Positions 34,415 through 42,814 of a stretch of DNA of 42,814 bases are shown here, one piece after another (within the stretch, counting starts at the first letter, position 1; every line of letters starts with the position of its first letter). Origin of the DNA: Caulobacter sp. D5. Lineage in GTDB: Bacteria; Pseudomonadota; Alphaproteobacteria; Caulobacterales; Caulobacteraceae. Where the stretch lies: contig NZ_QHJY01000165.1 of the NCBI RefSeq assembly GCF_003185805.1, positions 1 to 42,814 on the forward strand. The letters run 5' to 3'. The translations under genes and the position numbers were made by a program. The notes under the pieces were generated by a model. It was not told the origin of the DNA and did no database searches. It saw nothing but the letters and a program-made list of their open reading frames with translations.

Positions 34415-35029
34415 CTAAACCCGCCAGCGATAGTGCCCCGCCGGCTTGTGTAGTTTCAGCATCCACAGCGGTTCATCGCGCGCGCCGGCGCCGATGTTGT
34501 GCACCACGCGGGGTCTGTCCGGCCCCTCGACCACCACGCCGATATGTGGGCGACCGTTGCCGAACAGGCGCCATGTGACGATGTCGCCGGGCTCGGGCTG
34601 CTCGAAGCCGTCGCCCGATCGCGCCGCCTGGCTGGCGCGCACGCGGGCGCCCTGGCGGTCGAGATAGGTTTCCAGGTTCAGCACCCGCCGGTGGTCGATA
34701 TTGGCGTCGGCGCTCTTCTGGCCCCAGGCGCGGCGGGCGGGATAGGCCGAGAAGGCCCGCACCATGTCGGTGTGCACCCGCTCCTGCAGGTCGACGTTCC
34801 AGGCGTCGCGGGCCGCCCGCACCAGCACGTCGGCGCAGACACCGGTGGTGCGCAGCACGTCGCCGTGCGGATAGCCGATCGCCCGGTAGCTGGGATCATA
34901 GTCGGTGGTCACCCCGACCTGCGCCCGCGCCGCCTTGGCCAGCCGCAGGCCGTCGCCACGGCTCGCCGCGCCCAGCCAGGGGGCGGCGGCCAGCAGGCCC
35001 AGCGCTGAACGACGGTCGAACTCGAGCAT
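34415..35029 (-). CDS. DUF1287 family protein with Tat-like signal
   Basis: This 204-residue protein (from the ATG at 35029) has a signal with twin arginine, MLEFDRRSALGLLAAAPWLG. The mature domain is DUF1287: VTTDYDPSYRAIGYPHGDV, then GVCADVLVRAARDA with the candidate catalytic Cys, HTDMVRAFSAYP, NIDHRRVLNLETYL, GDIVTWRLFGNGRPHIGVVV and VHNIGAG. The Cys plus two His resembles an NlpC/P60-like peptidase arrangement, but activity is not established for the family. The ATG at 35029 is preferred to that at 35083 because it has GGAG 9 bases upstream and begins the signal. Confidence 0.85.
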   Translation of the reverse strand: MLEFDRRSALGLLAAAPWLGAASRGDGLRLAKAARAQVGVTTDYDPSYRAIGYPHGDVLRTTGVCADVLVRAARDAWNVDLQERVHTDMVRAFSAYPARRAWGQKSADANIDHRRVLNLETYLDRQGARVRASQAARSGDGFEQPEPGDIVTWRLFGNGRPHIGVVVEGPDRPRVVHNIGAGARDEPLWMLKLHKPAGHYRWRV

Positions 35030-35090
35030 GGCGGCAAGCTCCGCCGTGATCGGGGCGAGTTTTGGGCGAACGTGGGTCTTCAAAATGTTC

Positions 35091-35252
35091 CTTCTCCCCT
35101 TGCGGGAGAAGGTGTCGGCGACAGCCGACGGATGAGGGATCTCTCAGAAGTCTGACGCCCCGCCCGGCCTGACCGCCGTCGCGGCTGACAGGTCTTTCGA
35201 CCCCTCACCCGGCCTGCTTCGCAGGCCACCCTCTCCCGCAAGGGGAGAGGGA
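35091..35252. repeat. Two inverted copies of repeat family 3
   Basis: A copy at 35091-35148 (CTTCTCCCCTTGCGGGAGAAGG...) faces an inverted copy at 35200-35252. Both resemble the copy at 42711-42770. Each carries a CTCTCCCC-TTGC-GGGGAGAG type hairpin and a second short palindrome (GGCCTGC/GCAGGCC). The pair separates the DUF1287 gene from the end of phaC. Confidence 0.8.
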
Positions 35253-35262
35253 TACCTATGCT

Positions 35263-37245
35263 TTAAGCCGCCGCGTTCGAGCGCACCCGCACGAAGCTGC
35301 CGGGGGCGTCCTCGAACGCCTTCAGCGGTCCCTTGGCCGGATCGCGCGCCGGGATCAGCTTGCCGGACTTGGCCTTCAGCCAGCCCGCCCAGTGCGGCCA
35401 CCATGAGCCGGGGTGCTCCACCGCGCCCGACAACCAGCCCTCGACCGAGCCGGGCAGGTGCTCGTTGGTCCAGTGCTGGTACTTCTTGGCGTCCGGGTGG
35501 TTGATCACGCCGGCGATGTGGCCCGAGCCGGCCATGGTGAAGGTCACCGGCCCGCCGAAGGCCCGCGCCCCGCGATAGACGCTGCGATAGGGGGCGATGT
35601 GGTCGTCTTTCGACGACTGCACGTAGATCGGCGTCTTGACCTTCGACAGGTCCAGCTGCTCCCCGCCCAGGCTCAGGCGGCCGTGGGTCAGGTTGTTGTC
35701 CTTGTAGAAGTTGCGCAGGTAGAACAGGTGCAGCGATTTGGGCATCCGCGTCTGGTCGGCGTTCCAGAACAGCAGGTCGAACGGGCGCGGCTCCTTGCCC
35801 ATCAGGTAGTTGTTGATGAAGAACGACCAGATCAGGTCGTTGCCGCGCAGGGCGTTGAAGGTGTCGGCCATCGACTGGCTGGGCAGGAAGCCGCCTTCCT
35901 GGTCCATCCGCTGCTCGATCTCCTTCAGCCACGCTTCGTCGGTGAACAGCAGCAGGTCGCCGGCCTCGGCGAAGTCCTGCTGGGCGGCGAAGAAGGTGGC
36001 CGAGTTGATCCGCTTGTCGCCGCGCGCGGCCATGTGGGCCATGCCGCAGGACAACAGCGTGCCGCCGATGCAGTAGCCGACCGTGTTGACCCGATCGACG
36101 CCGCACTGGGTCATCACCTGCTGGCTGGCGTCGTAGATGCCCTCCAGCATGTAGTCCTCGAAGGTCTTGGCCGCGAGCTGGCTGTCGGGATTTACCCACG
36201 AGGCCACGAACACCGTGAAGCCCTGGCCGGTCAGCCAGCGGATCATCGAGTTCTCGGGGCGCAGGTCGAGAATGTAGAACTTGTTGATCCAGGGCGGGAA
36301 GATCAGCAGCGGGATCTCGTACTGCTGCTCCGTGGTCGGATCGAACTGCAGGAGCTGCAGGATGTCGTTCTGGTAGACCACCTTGCCAGGCGCGGTGGCG
36401 ACGTTCTCGCCGACCTTGAACTTGGCCAGGTCCGTCTGGCTGATGGCCAGCTGGCCGCCGCCGCGCTCCAGGTCGGCGGCGAAGTTCTCCATGCCGCGCT
36501 TGAGGCTCTCGCCGCCTGTCTGCATCACCTCGCGCAGGGCCGCGGGGTTGGAGATCAGGAAGTTCGACGGCGAGAAGGCGTCGGTCAGCATCTTGGTGAA
36601 GAACTCGACCCGGCGCTTGGACTGCGGATCGACGGTCTCGGCCTGGGCCACCAGCCCGTTCAGCCAGTTCGACGTCAGCAGGTACGACTGCTTCATCATG
36701 TCGAACACCGGGTTGGTCACCCAGTCGGGGTCGGAAAAGCGCTTGTCGCCGTGGGCCGGGGCGACGACGGGCTTGGTCTCCTCGCCGACGGCGCGGCGGG
36801 CGGCCGACTGCCACAGCTCCATGTAGCCGTTGAAGAGATCGGCCTGGGCGCGCAGCAGCCGGTCGGGCTGGGCCGCCAGGCTGCCGATCACCTCGTTGAG
36901 GGCCGGGCCGACGTGGAACGGGTCGGGCGACAGGGCCGCGGGCCGGTCGGCCTGGCGCAGGGCGGCCTCGGCGATCGCGCCCTGGGCGGTGACCGCCGCG
37001 CGGGCCAGGTTGGCCGACAGGGTCTCCATCATCCTGCGCTGCTCTTCGGTCAGCAGCGAGGCGATGTCGGGGCTGGCGGAAAAGCCGGCGACCGATTCGG
37101 GCCTGGGGTCGGGTTGTGGCGGTGGAGGAGGGGGCTTGGGCGCGGCGGCGGGCTTCTTGGCGGCTGCGGCAGGGGCTTTTCTGGGCTTCGGCGGCGCCTT
37201 GGCGCTCTTGCCCGTGTCCTTGCCGGTGGTCCCGCCCTTTGCCAT
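35263..37245 (-). CDS. phaC: Class I polyhydroxyalkanoate synthase
   Basis: PhaC polymerises 3-hydroxyacyl-CoA into storage polyester on the surface of cytoplasmic granules. The protein has 660 residues from the ATG at 37245, which has GGAAGGA 7 bases upstream. The lipase-like box GYCIGG carries the catalytic Cys392; the catalytic Asp and His are in QSSKDDHIAPY and AGSGHIAGVIN. The first 50 residues are a low-complexity Lys/Ala/Pro extension (APPKPRKAPAAAAKKPAA), not part of the class I core, which explains the extra length. Divergent to the lipoprotein gene at 37341. Other pha genes are not in the window. Confidence 0.94.
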   Translation of the reverse strand: MAKGGTTGKDTGKSAKAPPKPRKAPAAAAKKPAAAPKPPPPPPQPDPRPESVAGFSASPDIASLLTEEQRRMMETLSANLARAAVTAQGAIAEAALRQADRPAALSPDPFHVGPALNEVIGSLAAQPDRLLRAQADLFNGYMELWQSAARRAVGEETKPVVAPAHGDKRFSDPDWVTNPVFDMMKQSYLLTSNWLNGLVAQAETVDPQSKRRVEFFTKMLTDAFSPSNFLISNPAALREVMQTGGESLKRGMENFAADLERGGGQLAISQTDLAKFKVGENVATAPGKVVYQNDILQLLQFDPTTEQQYEIPLLIFPPWINKFYILDLRPENSMIRWLTGQGFTVFVASWVNPDSQLAAKTFEDYMLEGIYDASQQVMTQCGVDRVNTVGYCIGGTLLSCGMAHMAARGDKRINSATFFAAQQDFAEAGDLLLFTDEAWLKEIEQRMDQEGGFLPSQSMADTFNALRGNDLIWSFFINNYLMGKEPRPFDLLFWNADQTRMPKSLHLFYLRNFYKDNNLTHGRLSLGGEQLDLSKVKTPIYVQSSKDDHIAPYRSVYRGARAFGGPVTFTMAGSGHIAGVINHPDAKKYQHWTNEHLPGSVEGWLSGAVEHPGSWWPHWAGWLKAKSGKLIPARDPAKGPLKAFEDAPGSFVRVRSNAAA

Positions 37246-37340
37246 GCGCGTTCCTTCCGTCTGAATGTCGTCGATCGGCGGCCCGATTCTCGTTCGGCGC
37301 CTTCCGCTCGCCGCGATCATCGCATAAGACCTGAGACAAG

Positions 37341-37787
37341 ATGAACGGCCAAACCGGTAAAATCGTACGTTACGGCGCCTCGCTGGCGGTCCTCGCGACC
37401 TTGCTGTCGGCGTGCGGCACGTCGCCGTTCACGCCGCCGCCGGTGGATCAGACCTCGCCGGTCGCCTCCGCCGCCGAGGCCGCGGCCCACCAGCGCGGCG
37501 TGCGGCCGAGCTTCGCCGAGATCCCGGCGATCCCGACCGACATCCCCAAGCCCGGCGAGTACAAGGCCCAGGTGCAGGAAGAGCTGGCGGCCGCCGCCCA
37601 GCTGAAGCGCGACACCGCGCCCGACACCTTCGCCCTGTCCGACACCGAAGGCTTCGCCGCCCGCGCCCAGCGCGCGGCCCGCGTTCCGCCGTCGGAGATT
37701 CCGACCGTCGCCGACCGCGCCGAGACCGAAGCCTTCGCCAAGGCTGCTCGTGGCCGAGCTACCCCGCCTCCGTCCAAGCCCCAATAG
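37341..37787 (+). CDS. Putative lipoprotein of unknown function
   Basis: This is a 148-residue protein with a lipoprotein signal: RYGASLAVLATLLSACGTS, lipobox LSAC, lipidated Cys at residue 25. The mature part is Pro/Ala-rich and charged (PAIPTDIPKPGEYKAQVQEE) with no domain I can name. It is divergent to phaC and ends 107 bases before the aminotransferase gene. Small lipoproteins like this are common in Caulobacter relatives; function is unknown. Confidence 0.75.
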   Translation: MNGQTGKIVRYGASLAVLATLLSACGTSPFTPPPVDQTSPVASAAEAAAHQRGVRPSFAEIPAIPTDIPKPGEYKAQVQEELAAAAQLKRDTAPDTFALSDTEGFAARAQRAARVPPSEIPTVADRAETEAFAKAARGRATPPPSKPQ

Positions 37788-37894
37788 GGCGACGGAGGCA
37801 TAATTTTCCTTGAACTGGCTTGGCTATGCCCCGCTCGGGGTCTATCCATGCCCGACTTTTCGCTCCTGCAGCGCCAGAGGGCGCACGAGCCATC

Positions 37895-39115
37895 ATGACC
37901 GCCGATTTCCATCGCATCCGCCGCCTGCCGCCCTACGTCTTCGAAGAGGTCAACCGCATCAAGGCCCGCCTGCGCGGCCAGGGCGTCGACATCATCGACT
38001 TCGGCATGGGCAACCCCGACATGCCCACGCCCCAGCACATCGTCGACAAGCTGGTCGAGACCTCGCGCGATCCGCGCTCGGGCCGCTACTCGGCGTCGAA
38101 GGGCATTCCGGGCCTGCGCAAGGCCATGGCCGGCTATTACGACCGCCGCTTCGGCGTGAAGCTGAACCCCGACACCGAGGTGATCTCGACCCTGGGCTCT
38201 AAGGAGGGCTTCGCCAACCTCGCCCAGGCCCTGACCGCCCCCGGCGACGTCATCATCTGTCCGAACCCGGCCTATCCGATCCACGCCTTCGGCTTCATCA
38301 TGGCCGGCGGCGTCATCCGCCACGTGCCGGCGCTGAGCCCCGAGCAGTACCTTTCGAACATCAGCCGCGCGGTGAAGCACTCGGTGCCGCCGCCGTCCGT
38401 GCTGATCCTGTCCTATCCGTCCAACCCGACCGCCCAGACGGTGGATCTCGACTTCTACAAGGACGCCGTGGCGCTGGCGAAGAAGCACGACCTGCTGGTC
38501 ATCAGCGACGTGGCCTACGGCGAGATCTATTTCGAGGACAACCCGCCGCCGTCGATCCTGCAGGTGGATGGCGCCAAAGACATCGCCGTCGAGGTCAACT
38601 CGCTGTCGAAGACCTACGCCATGGCCGGCTGGCGCGTGGGCATGGTGGTCGGCAACGCCCGGATCTGCGCGGCCCTGGCCCGCGTGAAGTCCTATCTCGA
38701 CTACGGCGCCTACACGCCCGTGCAGGTGGCCGCCGCCGCCGCCCTGAACGGTCCCCAAGACTGCGTGGAAGAGATCCGCGGCATCTACAAGGGCCGCCGC
38801 GACACCCTGGTGTCGTCGATGAAGCGCGCCGGCTGGGACATCCCCAACCCGCCCGCCTCGATGTTCGCCTGGGCCAAGATCCCTCCGCAGTTCGAAGCCG
38901 CCGGCTCGATGCTGTTCTCGCGCCTGCTGATCGAGGAGGCCGGCGTCGCCGTCGCCCCCGGCATCGGCTTTGGCGAATACGGCGAGGGCTATGTCCGCAT
39001 CGGCCTCGTCGAGAACGAGCACCGCATCAAGCAGGCCGCGCGCAACGTGAAGAAATTCATCGCCAACGCCGACCAGATCCTCGCAAAGGCTCACAACAGC
39101 CTCGACCAGGTCTAG
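37895..39115 (+). CDS. Class I/II PLP aminotransferase (AlaC-like)
   Basis: This 406-residue fold-type I aminotransferase has the PLP lysine Lys239 in NSLSKTYAMAGWRVG, the Asn/Pro pair in LSYPSNPTAQTV and the Asp/Tyr in ISDVAYGEIYF. The SASKGIPGLRKAMAGYY segment is typical of the AlaC/LL-DAP aminotransferase-like group. Alanine-glutamate transamination is the usual inferred role; annotation as LL-diaminopimelate aminotransferase is the common alternative. The ATG at 37895 is preferred to that at 37820 because it opens the family start (FHRIRRLPPYVFEEVNRIK). hom follows after 126 bases in the same direction, with a palindromic repeat in between. Confidence 0.9.
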   Translation: MTADFHRIRRLPPYVFEEVNRIKARLRGQGVDIIDFGMGNPDMPTPQHIVDKLVETSRDPRSGRYSASKGIPGLRKAMAGYYDRRFGVKLNPDTEVISTLGSKEGFANLAQALTAPGDVIICPNPAYPIHAFGFIMAGGVIRHVPALSPEQYLSNISRAVKHSVPPPSVLILSYPSNPTAQTVDLDFYKDAVALAKKHDLLVISDVAYGEIYFEDNPPPSILQVDGAKDIAVEVNSLSKTYAMAGWRVGMVVGNARICAALARVKSYLDYGAYTPVQVAAAAALNGPQDCVEEIRGIYKGRRDTLVSSMKRAGWDIPNPPASMFAWAKIPPQFEAAGSMLFSRLLIEEAGVAVAPGIGFGEYGEGYVRIGLVENEHRIKQAARNVKKFIANADQILAKAHNSLDQV

Positions 39116-39126
39116 AATTTTCAATT

Positions 39127-39180
39127 CGTCATCCCCCGGCTCGTCCGGGGGACCCAAGCTGAGGCCGACGCCGCTTGGGG
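39127..39180. repeat. Short palindromic repeat between aminotransferase gene and hom
   Basis: CCCCCGG (39133-39139) pairs with CCGGGGG (39145-39151), and CCCAAGC (39153-39159) pairs with GCTTGGG farther on. The ends CGTCATCCC and GGGACCCA-like sequence resemble repeat family 2. Confidence 0.6.
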
Positions 39181-39241
39181 CGCCTGAAGGCGGTGACCTC
39201 GATCAGGTAGGTCGGCGGCTTGGAAGACTAGGAACCGCACC

Positions 39242-40531
39242 ATGACTCAGAAAACCTGGCGCGTCGGCGTCGCCGGCCTCGGCACCGTAGGCGGCGGCCT
39301 CCTGCAGTTCCTGGCCGAACGCCCCGACTTCGCCCCGGCCGGCGACCGCGCCGTCGTCACCGCCGTCTCGGCCCGCTCCAAGTCGCGCCCGCGCACGATC
39401 GACATCTCGGGCCTGACCTGGTTCGACGATCCGGTCGCCCTGGCCAGCTCGCCCGACGTCGACCTGTTCGTCGAGCTGGTCGGCGGCAGCGACGGCCCGG
39501 CCAAGGCCGCGGTCGAGGCCGCCCTGAAACTCGGCAAGCCCGTCGTCACCGCCAACAAGGCCCTGATCGCCGAGCACGGCGCCGAACTGGCCGCCCTGGC
39601 CGAGGCCAACAACGTCCCGCTGCTGTTCGAAGCCGCCGTCATGGGCGGCACCCCGGCCGTGAAGATGCTGCGCGAGGCCATGGTCGGCGACGACGTCGTC
39701 TCGGTGGCCGGCATCCTCAACGGCACCTGCAACTACATCCTCTCCGAGATGGAGAAGACCGGCCGTGATTTCGGCGACGTGCTGCGCGAGGCCCAGGCCC
39801 TGGGCTACGCCGAGGCCGACCCGACCATGGACGTCGGCGGCTTCGACGCCGGCCACAAGATCACCATCCTGGCGGCTCTCGCCTTCGGCTGCGCCCCTGA
39901 CTACGAGGCCGCCGAGATCGAGGGCATCAGCGAGGTCGAGCTGCTCGACATCAAGCTGGCCAAGGACCTGGGCTATCGCATCAAGCTCATCGCTGGCACC
40001 GCCAAGTCCGACGACGGCGTCTCGGTGAAGGTCCACCCGACCCTGATCCCGCTGACCCACCCGCTGGCCCAGGCCGGCGGCGCCCTCAACGCGCTGTTCA
40101 TCGAGGGCAAGCGCATCGGCCGCATCTTCATCCAGGGTCCGGGCGCGGGCGCAGGCCCGACCGCCGCCGCCGTCGCCGCCGATATCGCCGACGTCATGAC
40201 CAAGGCCGTCCGCCCCGTGTTCCAGGCCCCGGCCGGGGCCCTGGCGCCGTTCGTGCCGGTCGATCCGGCCCGCAGCGTCGGCAAGGCCTATCTGCGGATC
40301 ATGGTCCGCGACGAGCCCGGCGCCATCGCCGCCATCTCCGAAACCCTGGCCGAATGCGGCGTCTCGATCGACGCCTTCCTGCAGAAGCCCGTCGAAGGGG
40401 CGGGCGGCGTGCCGATCGTGATCGTTACCCATGCGACTCCGGAATCGAAGCTTCTCGACGCGATTACACGCATCGAAAAACTGCAGGCCGTGCTAGAGCG
40501 TCCCCGTCTTCTGCGTGTCGCACGTAGCTAG
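39242..40531 (+). CDS. hom: Homoserine dehydrogenase with ACT domain
   Basis: This enzyme reduces aspartate semialdehyde to homoserine for threonine and methionine synthesis. The 429-residue protein has the NAD(P) site VGVAGLGTVGGGLLQFL at residues 7-23, the conserved FEAAVMGGTPAVKMLRE and GILNGTCNYILSEME, and DVGGFDAGHKITILAALAFG. The C-terminal 80 residues form an ACT regulatory domain (RIMVRDEPGAIAAISETLAE), consistent with threonine feedback. A GGAAC site precedes the ATG at 39242. glpX follows after 74 bases. Confidence 0.96.
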   Translation: MTQKTWRVGVAGLGTVGGGLLQFLAERPDFAPAGDRAVVTAVSARSKSRPRTIDISGLTWFDDPVALASSPDVDLFVELVGGSDGPAKAAVEAALKLGKPVVTANKALIAEHGAELAALAEANNVPLLFEAAVMGGTPAVKMLREAMVGDDVVSVAGILNGTCNYILSEMEKTGRDFGDVLREAQALGYAEADPTMDVGGFDAGHKITILAALAFGCAPDYEAAEIEGISEVELLDIKLAKDLGYRIKLIAGTAKSDDGVSVKVHPTLIPLTHPLAQAGGALNALFIEGKRIGRIFIQGPGAGAGPTAAAVAADIADVMTKAVRPVFQAPAGALAPFVPVDPARSVGKAYLRIMVRDEPGAIAAISETLAECGVSIDAFLQKPVEGAGGVPIVIVTHATPESKLLDAITRIEKLQAVLERPRLLRVARS

Positions 40532-40605
40532 AGACCGCGAGCAACAAGCGGTCCAGGGTATGAAGACATTGGGAATTTAGCCTCGCCACGGGCTGGGAGA
40601 CACTG

Positions 40606-41556
40606 ATGAGTTCTAACACCCTGGACCGTTCTCTGGTCCTGGATGCGGTCCGCGTGACCGAAGCCGCCGCCATCGCGTCTTGGACCATGGTGGGCCGGGG
40701 TGACGAGATGGCCGCCGACCAGGCGGCCGTCGACGCCATGCGCAATGCGCTCAACGACCTGTCCATCGACGGCGAGATCGTCATCGGCGAGGGCGAGCGC
40801 GACGAAGCGCCCATGCTCTATATCGGCGAGAAGGTGGGCCGCGGCGGCCCCAAGGTCGACATCGCCCTCGACCCGCTGGAAGGCACCACCCTGACGGCCA
40901 AGGCCATGCCCAACGCGCTGGCCGTGATGGCCTGGGCGCCCAAGGGCACGCTGCTGAACGCCCCCGACACCTACATGGACAAGATCGCCTGCGGTCCGGG
41001 CTATCCGGCGGGCGTCATCGATCTCGACAAGTCGCCGGCCGAGAACGTCAAGGCGTTGGCTGAAGCCAAGGGCGTCGATCCCTCCCAGATCACCGTCTGC
41101 GTGCTCGACCGGCCGCGCCACGCCGAGATCATCGCCGCCGTCCGCTCGGCCGGCGCGCGGGTCAACCTGATCACCGACGGCGACGTCGCCGGCGTCATCA
41201 ACACCGCCGATCCCTCGACCGGCATCGACCTCTATCTCGGTTCCGGCGGCGCTCCCGAAGGGGTGCTGGCCTGCGCGGCCCTGAAGTGCGTGGGCGGACA
41301 GTTCCAGGGCCGTCTCGTCTTCCGCAACGCCGACGAGCGCGCCCGCGCCGCGCGCTGGGGCGTCACCGACTTCGACAAGAAGTACGATCTGCACGAGATC
41401 GTCCGCGCCGACGCCATCTTCGCGGCCACCGGCGTCACCTCCGGCGCCCTGCTCGACGGGGTGACCTTCAAGGACGGCTTCGTCCACACCCACAGCCTGG
41501 TGATGAATTCCTCGACCGGCGCCGTGCGCGAAGTGCGCATGAAGCGTCGGGTCTGA
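40606..41556 (+). CDS. glpX: Class II fructose-1,6-bisphosphatase
   Basis: This 316-residue GlpX-type phosphatase hydrolyses fructose 1,6-bisphosphate in gluconeogenesis. The active-site and metal motifs are GEIVIGEGERDEAPMLYIGE at residues 56-75, ALDPLEGTTLTAKAMPNALA from residue 87, and GSGGAPEGVLACAALKCVGG. The ATG has GGGAG about 6 bases upstream. A class I enzyme of the same activity, unrelated in fold motif, follows 120 bases downstream. Confidence 0.95.
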   Translation: MSSNTLDRSLVLDAVRVTEAAAIASWTMVGRGDEMAADQAAVDAMRNALNDLSIDGEIVIGEGERDEAPMLYIGEKVGRGGPKVDIALDPLEGTTLTAKAMPNALAVMAWAPKGTLLNAPDTYMDKIACGPGYPAGVIDLDKSPAENVKALAEAKGVDPSQITVCVLDRPRHAEIIAAVRSAGARVNLITDGDVAGVINTADPSTGIDLYLGSGGAPEGVLACAALKCVGGQFQGRLVFRNADERARAARWGVTDFDKKYDLHEIVRADAIFAATGVTSGALLDGVTFKDGFVHTHSLVMNSSTGAVREVRMKRRV

Positions 41557-41563
41557 GGCTTAT

Positions 41564-41588
41564 CGGGCCAGCTTTGATCGCTGGCCCG
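41564..41588 (+). terminator. Hairpin between the two bisphosphatase genes
   Basis: CGGGCCAGC pairs with GCTGGCCCG across a seven-base loop, 7 bases after the glpX stop. The following GTTCCGCC is not T-rich, so termination would be weak or factor-assisted. Confidence 0.5.
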
Positions 41589-41676
41589 TTCCGCCACGTA
41601 ATACTGTCGTACTAGTCTGCGAGTCGGCTCGCAGCCGCGGCGCGCTTCGCCGCCTGTCCATTCGAGGCCCTTCCTG

Positions 41677-42654
41677 ATGACCGCCCTGATCGATCTCGCC
41701 AGCCACCTCGCCGGCGATCCCTCCAGTCCCGCGGTCAAGACCGTCGTCGCCGACATCGCCGCCGCCTGCGCCCGCATCAGCCGCATCGTCGCCGGCGGGG
41801 CGATCCTGGGCAATCTCGGCGCGGCCGGGGTGACCAACGTCCAGGACGAGGAGCAGAAGAAGCTCGACATCCTGACCAACGACCTGCTGAGCGACGCGCT
41901 CAAGGCCTGCCAGCCGGTCGCGGGCCTGGCCTCCGAAGAACTGGAAGAGATCGAGCCGACCGGCCGCCAGGGCGGCTTCCTCGTCACCTTCGATCCGCTC
42001 GACGGCTCCAGCAACATCGACGTCAACGTCTCGGTCGGCACCATCTTCTCGGTGCTGCCCGCGCCGGAAGGCCGCGAGCCGACCGAAGCCGACTTCCTGC
42101 AGCCGGGCCGCCATCAGGTCGCCGCCGGCTACGCCGTCTACGGCCCGCAGACCATGCTGGTCCTGACCCTGACCTCGGGCGTCGTCGGCTTCACCCTGTC
42201 GCCTGACGACCAGTGGCTGCTGACCCACGCCGCCCCGACCATCCCGGCCGACGCCGCCGAGTTCGCCATCAACGTCTCCAACCAGCGTCACTGGGCAGCC
42301 CCGATCCGCCGCTATGTCGACGGCTGCCTGGCCGGAAAGGAAGGCCCGCGGGCCAAGAACTTCAACATGCGCTGGGTGGCCTCGATGGTCGCCGACGTGC
42401 ACCGCATCCTGATGCGCGGCGGCATCTTCCTCTACCCGTGGGACGCCCGCGAGCCGACCAAGCCGGGCAAGCTGCGCCTGATGTACGAGGCCAACCCCAT
42501 GGCCCTGATCGTCGAACGCGCCGGCGGCAAGGCCACCGACGGCGTCACCCCCATCCTCGACCTGGCCCCGACCAAGCTCCACCAGCGCGTGCCGGTGGTC
42601 CTCGGCTCGGCCAACGAAGTCGACGAAGTCGCCCGCGAAACGGCGGCGGGCTGA
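41677..42654 (+). CDS. fbp: Class I fructose-1,6-bisphosphatase
   Basis: This 325-residue enzyme belongs to the class I family (the family of E. coli Fbp and plant enzymes). The metal-binding [20 protein letters not shown] starts at residue 105; the substrate segments [36 protein letters not shown] and [21 protein letters not shown] follow. It has its own start 120 bases after glpX. Two unrelated enzymes for the same step in adjacent genes suggest different regulation or an additional substrate such as sedoheptulose bisphosphate; nothing in the sequence decides this. Confidence 0.96.
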   Translation: MTALIDLASHLAGDPSSPAVKTVVADIAAACARISRIVAGGAILGNLGAAGVTNVQDEEQKKLDILTNDLLSDALKACQPVAGLASEELEEIEPTGRQGGFLVTFDPLDGSSNIDVNVSVGTIFSVLPAPEGREPTEADFLQPGRHQVAAGYAVYGPQTMLVLTLTSGVVGFTLSPDDQWLLTHAAPTIPADAAEFAINVSNQRHWAAPIRRYVDGCLAGKEGPRAKNFNMRWVASMVADVHRILMRGGIFLYPWDAREPTKPGKLRLMYEANPMALIVERAGGKATDGVTPILDLAPTKLHQRVPVVLGSANEVDEVARETAAG

Positions 42655-42680
42655 TCCTCGTTCCTTTTTCACCTCTCCCA

Positions 42681-42697
42681 TAAAATACCCGCGAAAG
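42681..42697. repeat. Truncated arm of repeat family 1
   Basis: TAAAATACCCGCGAAAG matches the first part of the arm at 29166 (TAAAACCCCCGCGAAAG) at 15 of 17 bases and then breaks off shortly before a family 3 copy. Confidence 0.5.
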
Positions 42698-42710
42698 CTG
42701 CACAGCTGAT

Positions 42711-42770
42711 CCCTCTCCCCTTGCGGGAGAGGGTGGCCCTGCGGAGCAGGGTCAGGTGAGGGGTCTCTCA
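42711..42770. repeat. Repeat family 3, single copy
   Basis: This copy, with a CCTCTCCCC-TTGC-GGGAGAGG hairpin followed by GGCCCTGCGGAGCAGGGTC and GTGAGGGGTCTCTCA, aligns closely with both arms at 35091-35252. Confidence 0.8.
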
Positions 42771-42791
42771 AAACTGAAAGCCGTCCAAAGC

Positions 42792-42814
42792 CCTTCCCCC
42801 TCGATGGGGGAAGG
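42792..42814. repeat. Hairpin at the window edge
   Basis: CCTTCCCCC pairs with GGGGGAAGG around TCGAT; the window ends exactly at the right arm, so the full element is not seen. Confidence 0.5.

Overview
The window is about 43 kb of GC-rich chromosome from an alphaproteobacterium, most likely Caulobacter or a close Caulobacteraceae relative. The reasons are gene content and order: a C4-type ALA synthase (hemA), a MucR/Ros regulator, the DUF177-plsX-fabH-ihfA-MerR block, ribH-nusB-thiL, a class I PHB synthase, a type 2 ArgC, strong C/G bias at third codon positions, and several dispersed palindromic intergenic repeats. This assignment is inferred from remembered family and synteny knowledge; no database was searched.

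Layout. 1-2 kb (minus strand): hemB followed one base later by a truncated AraC-type regulator, and a secreted DUF2147 protein. 2-7.2 kb (plus): a valine-catabolism set (acyl-CoA dehydrogenase, 3-hydroxyisobutyryl-CoA hydrolase, 3-hydroxyisobutyrate dehydrogenase) interleaved with a decayed Phd-type antitoxin, a histidine phosphatase and a lipoprotein methyltransferase. 7.3-10.3 kb: hemA, an unknown gene and an SDR oxidoreductase. 10.5-15 kb: mucR (minus), then glyA-nrdR and the overlapping ribH-nusB-thiL operon. 15-18.2 kb (minus): an oxidative-stress block, oxyR then an exported catalase then an exported ankyrin protein. 18.5-21.4 kb: a secreted FliL-like protein and the H+-pyrophosphatase hppA. 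21.6-22.8 kb (minus): a response regulator and bamE. 22.9-27.3 kb: cytochrome bc1 assembly chaperone, DUF177, plsX, fabH, ihfA, a MerR regulator and tRNA-Pro(GGG). 27.3-29.2 kb: two small membrane proteins (minus) and heme A synthase. 29.3-33.1 kb: an alkaline phosphatase, rplM-rpsI and argC. 33.1-34.4 kb: the only clearly accessory segment, with two unrecognised coupled genes and a gene-poor stretch. 34.4-42.7 kb: a DUF1287 protein, phaC, a lipoprotein, an aminotransferase, hom, and adjacent class II and class I fructose-1,6-bisphosphatases.

Three heme genes (hemB, hemA, ctaA/COX15) lie in the window but in separate transcription units. Most of the region is ordinary core genome. The least-explained parts are the 33.1-34.4 kb segment, the decayed antitoxin at 3.4-3.6 kb, at least three families of composite palindromic repeats, and several strong hairpins in leaders. 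I did not find a convincing complete novel system. The two-gene unit at 33157-34088 is the best candidate for uncharacterised biology.
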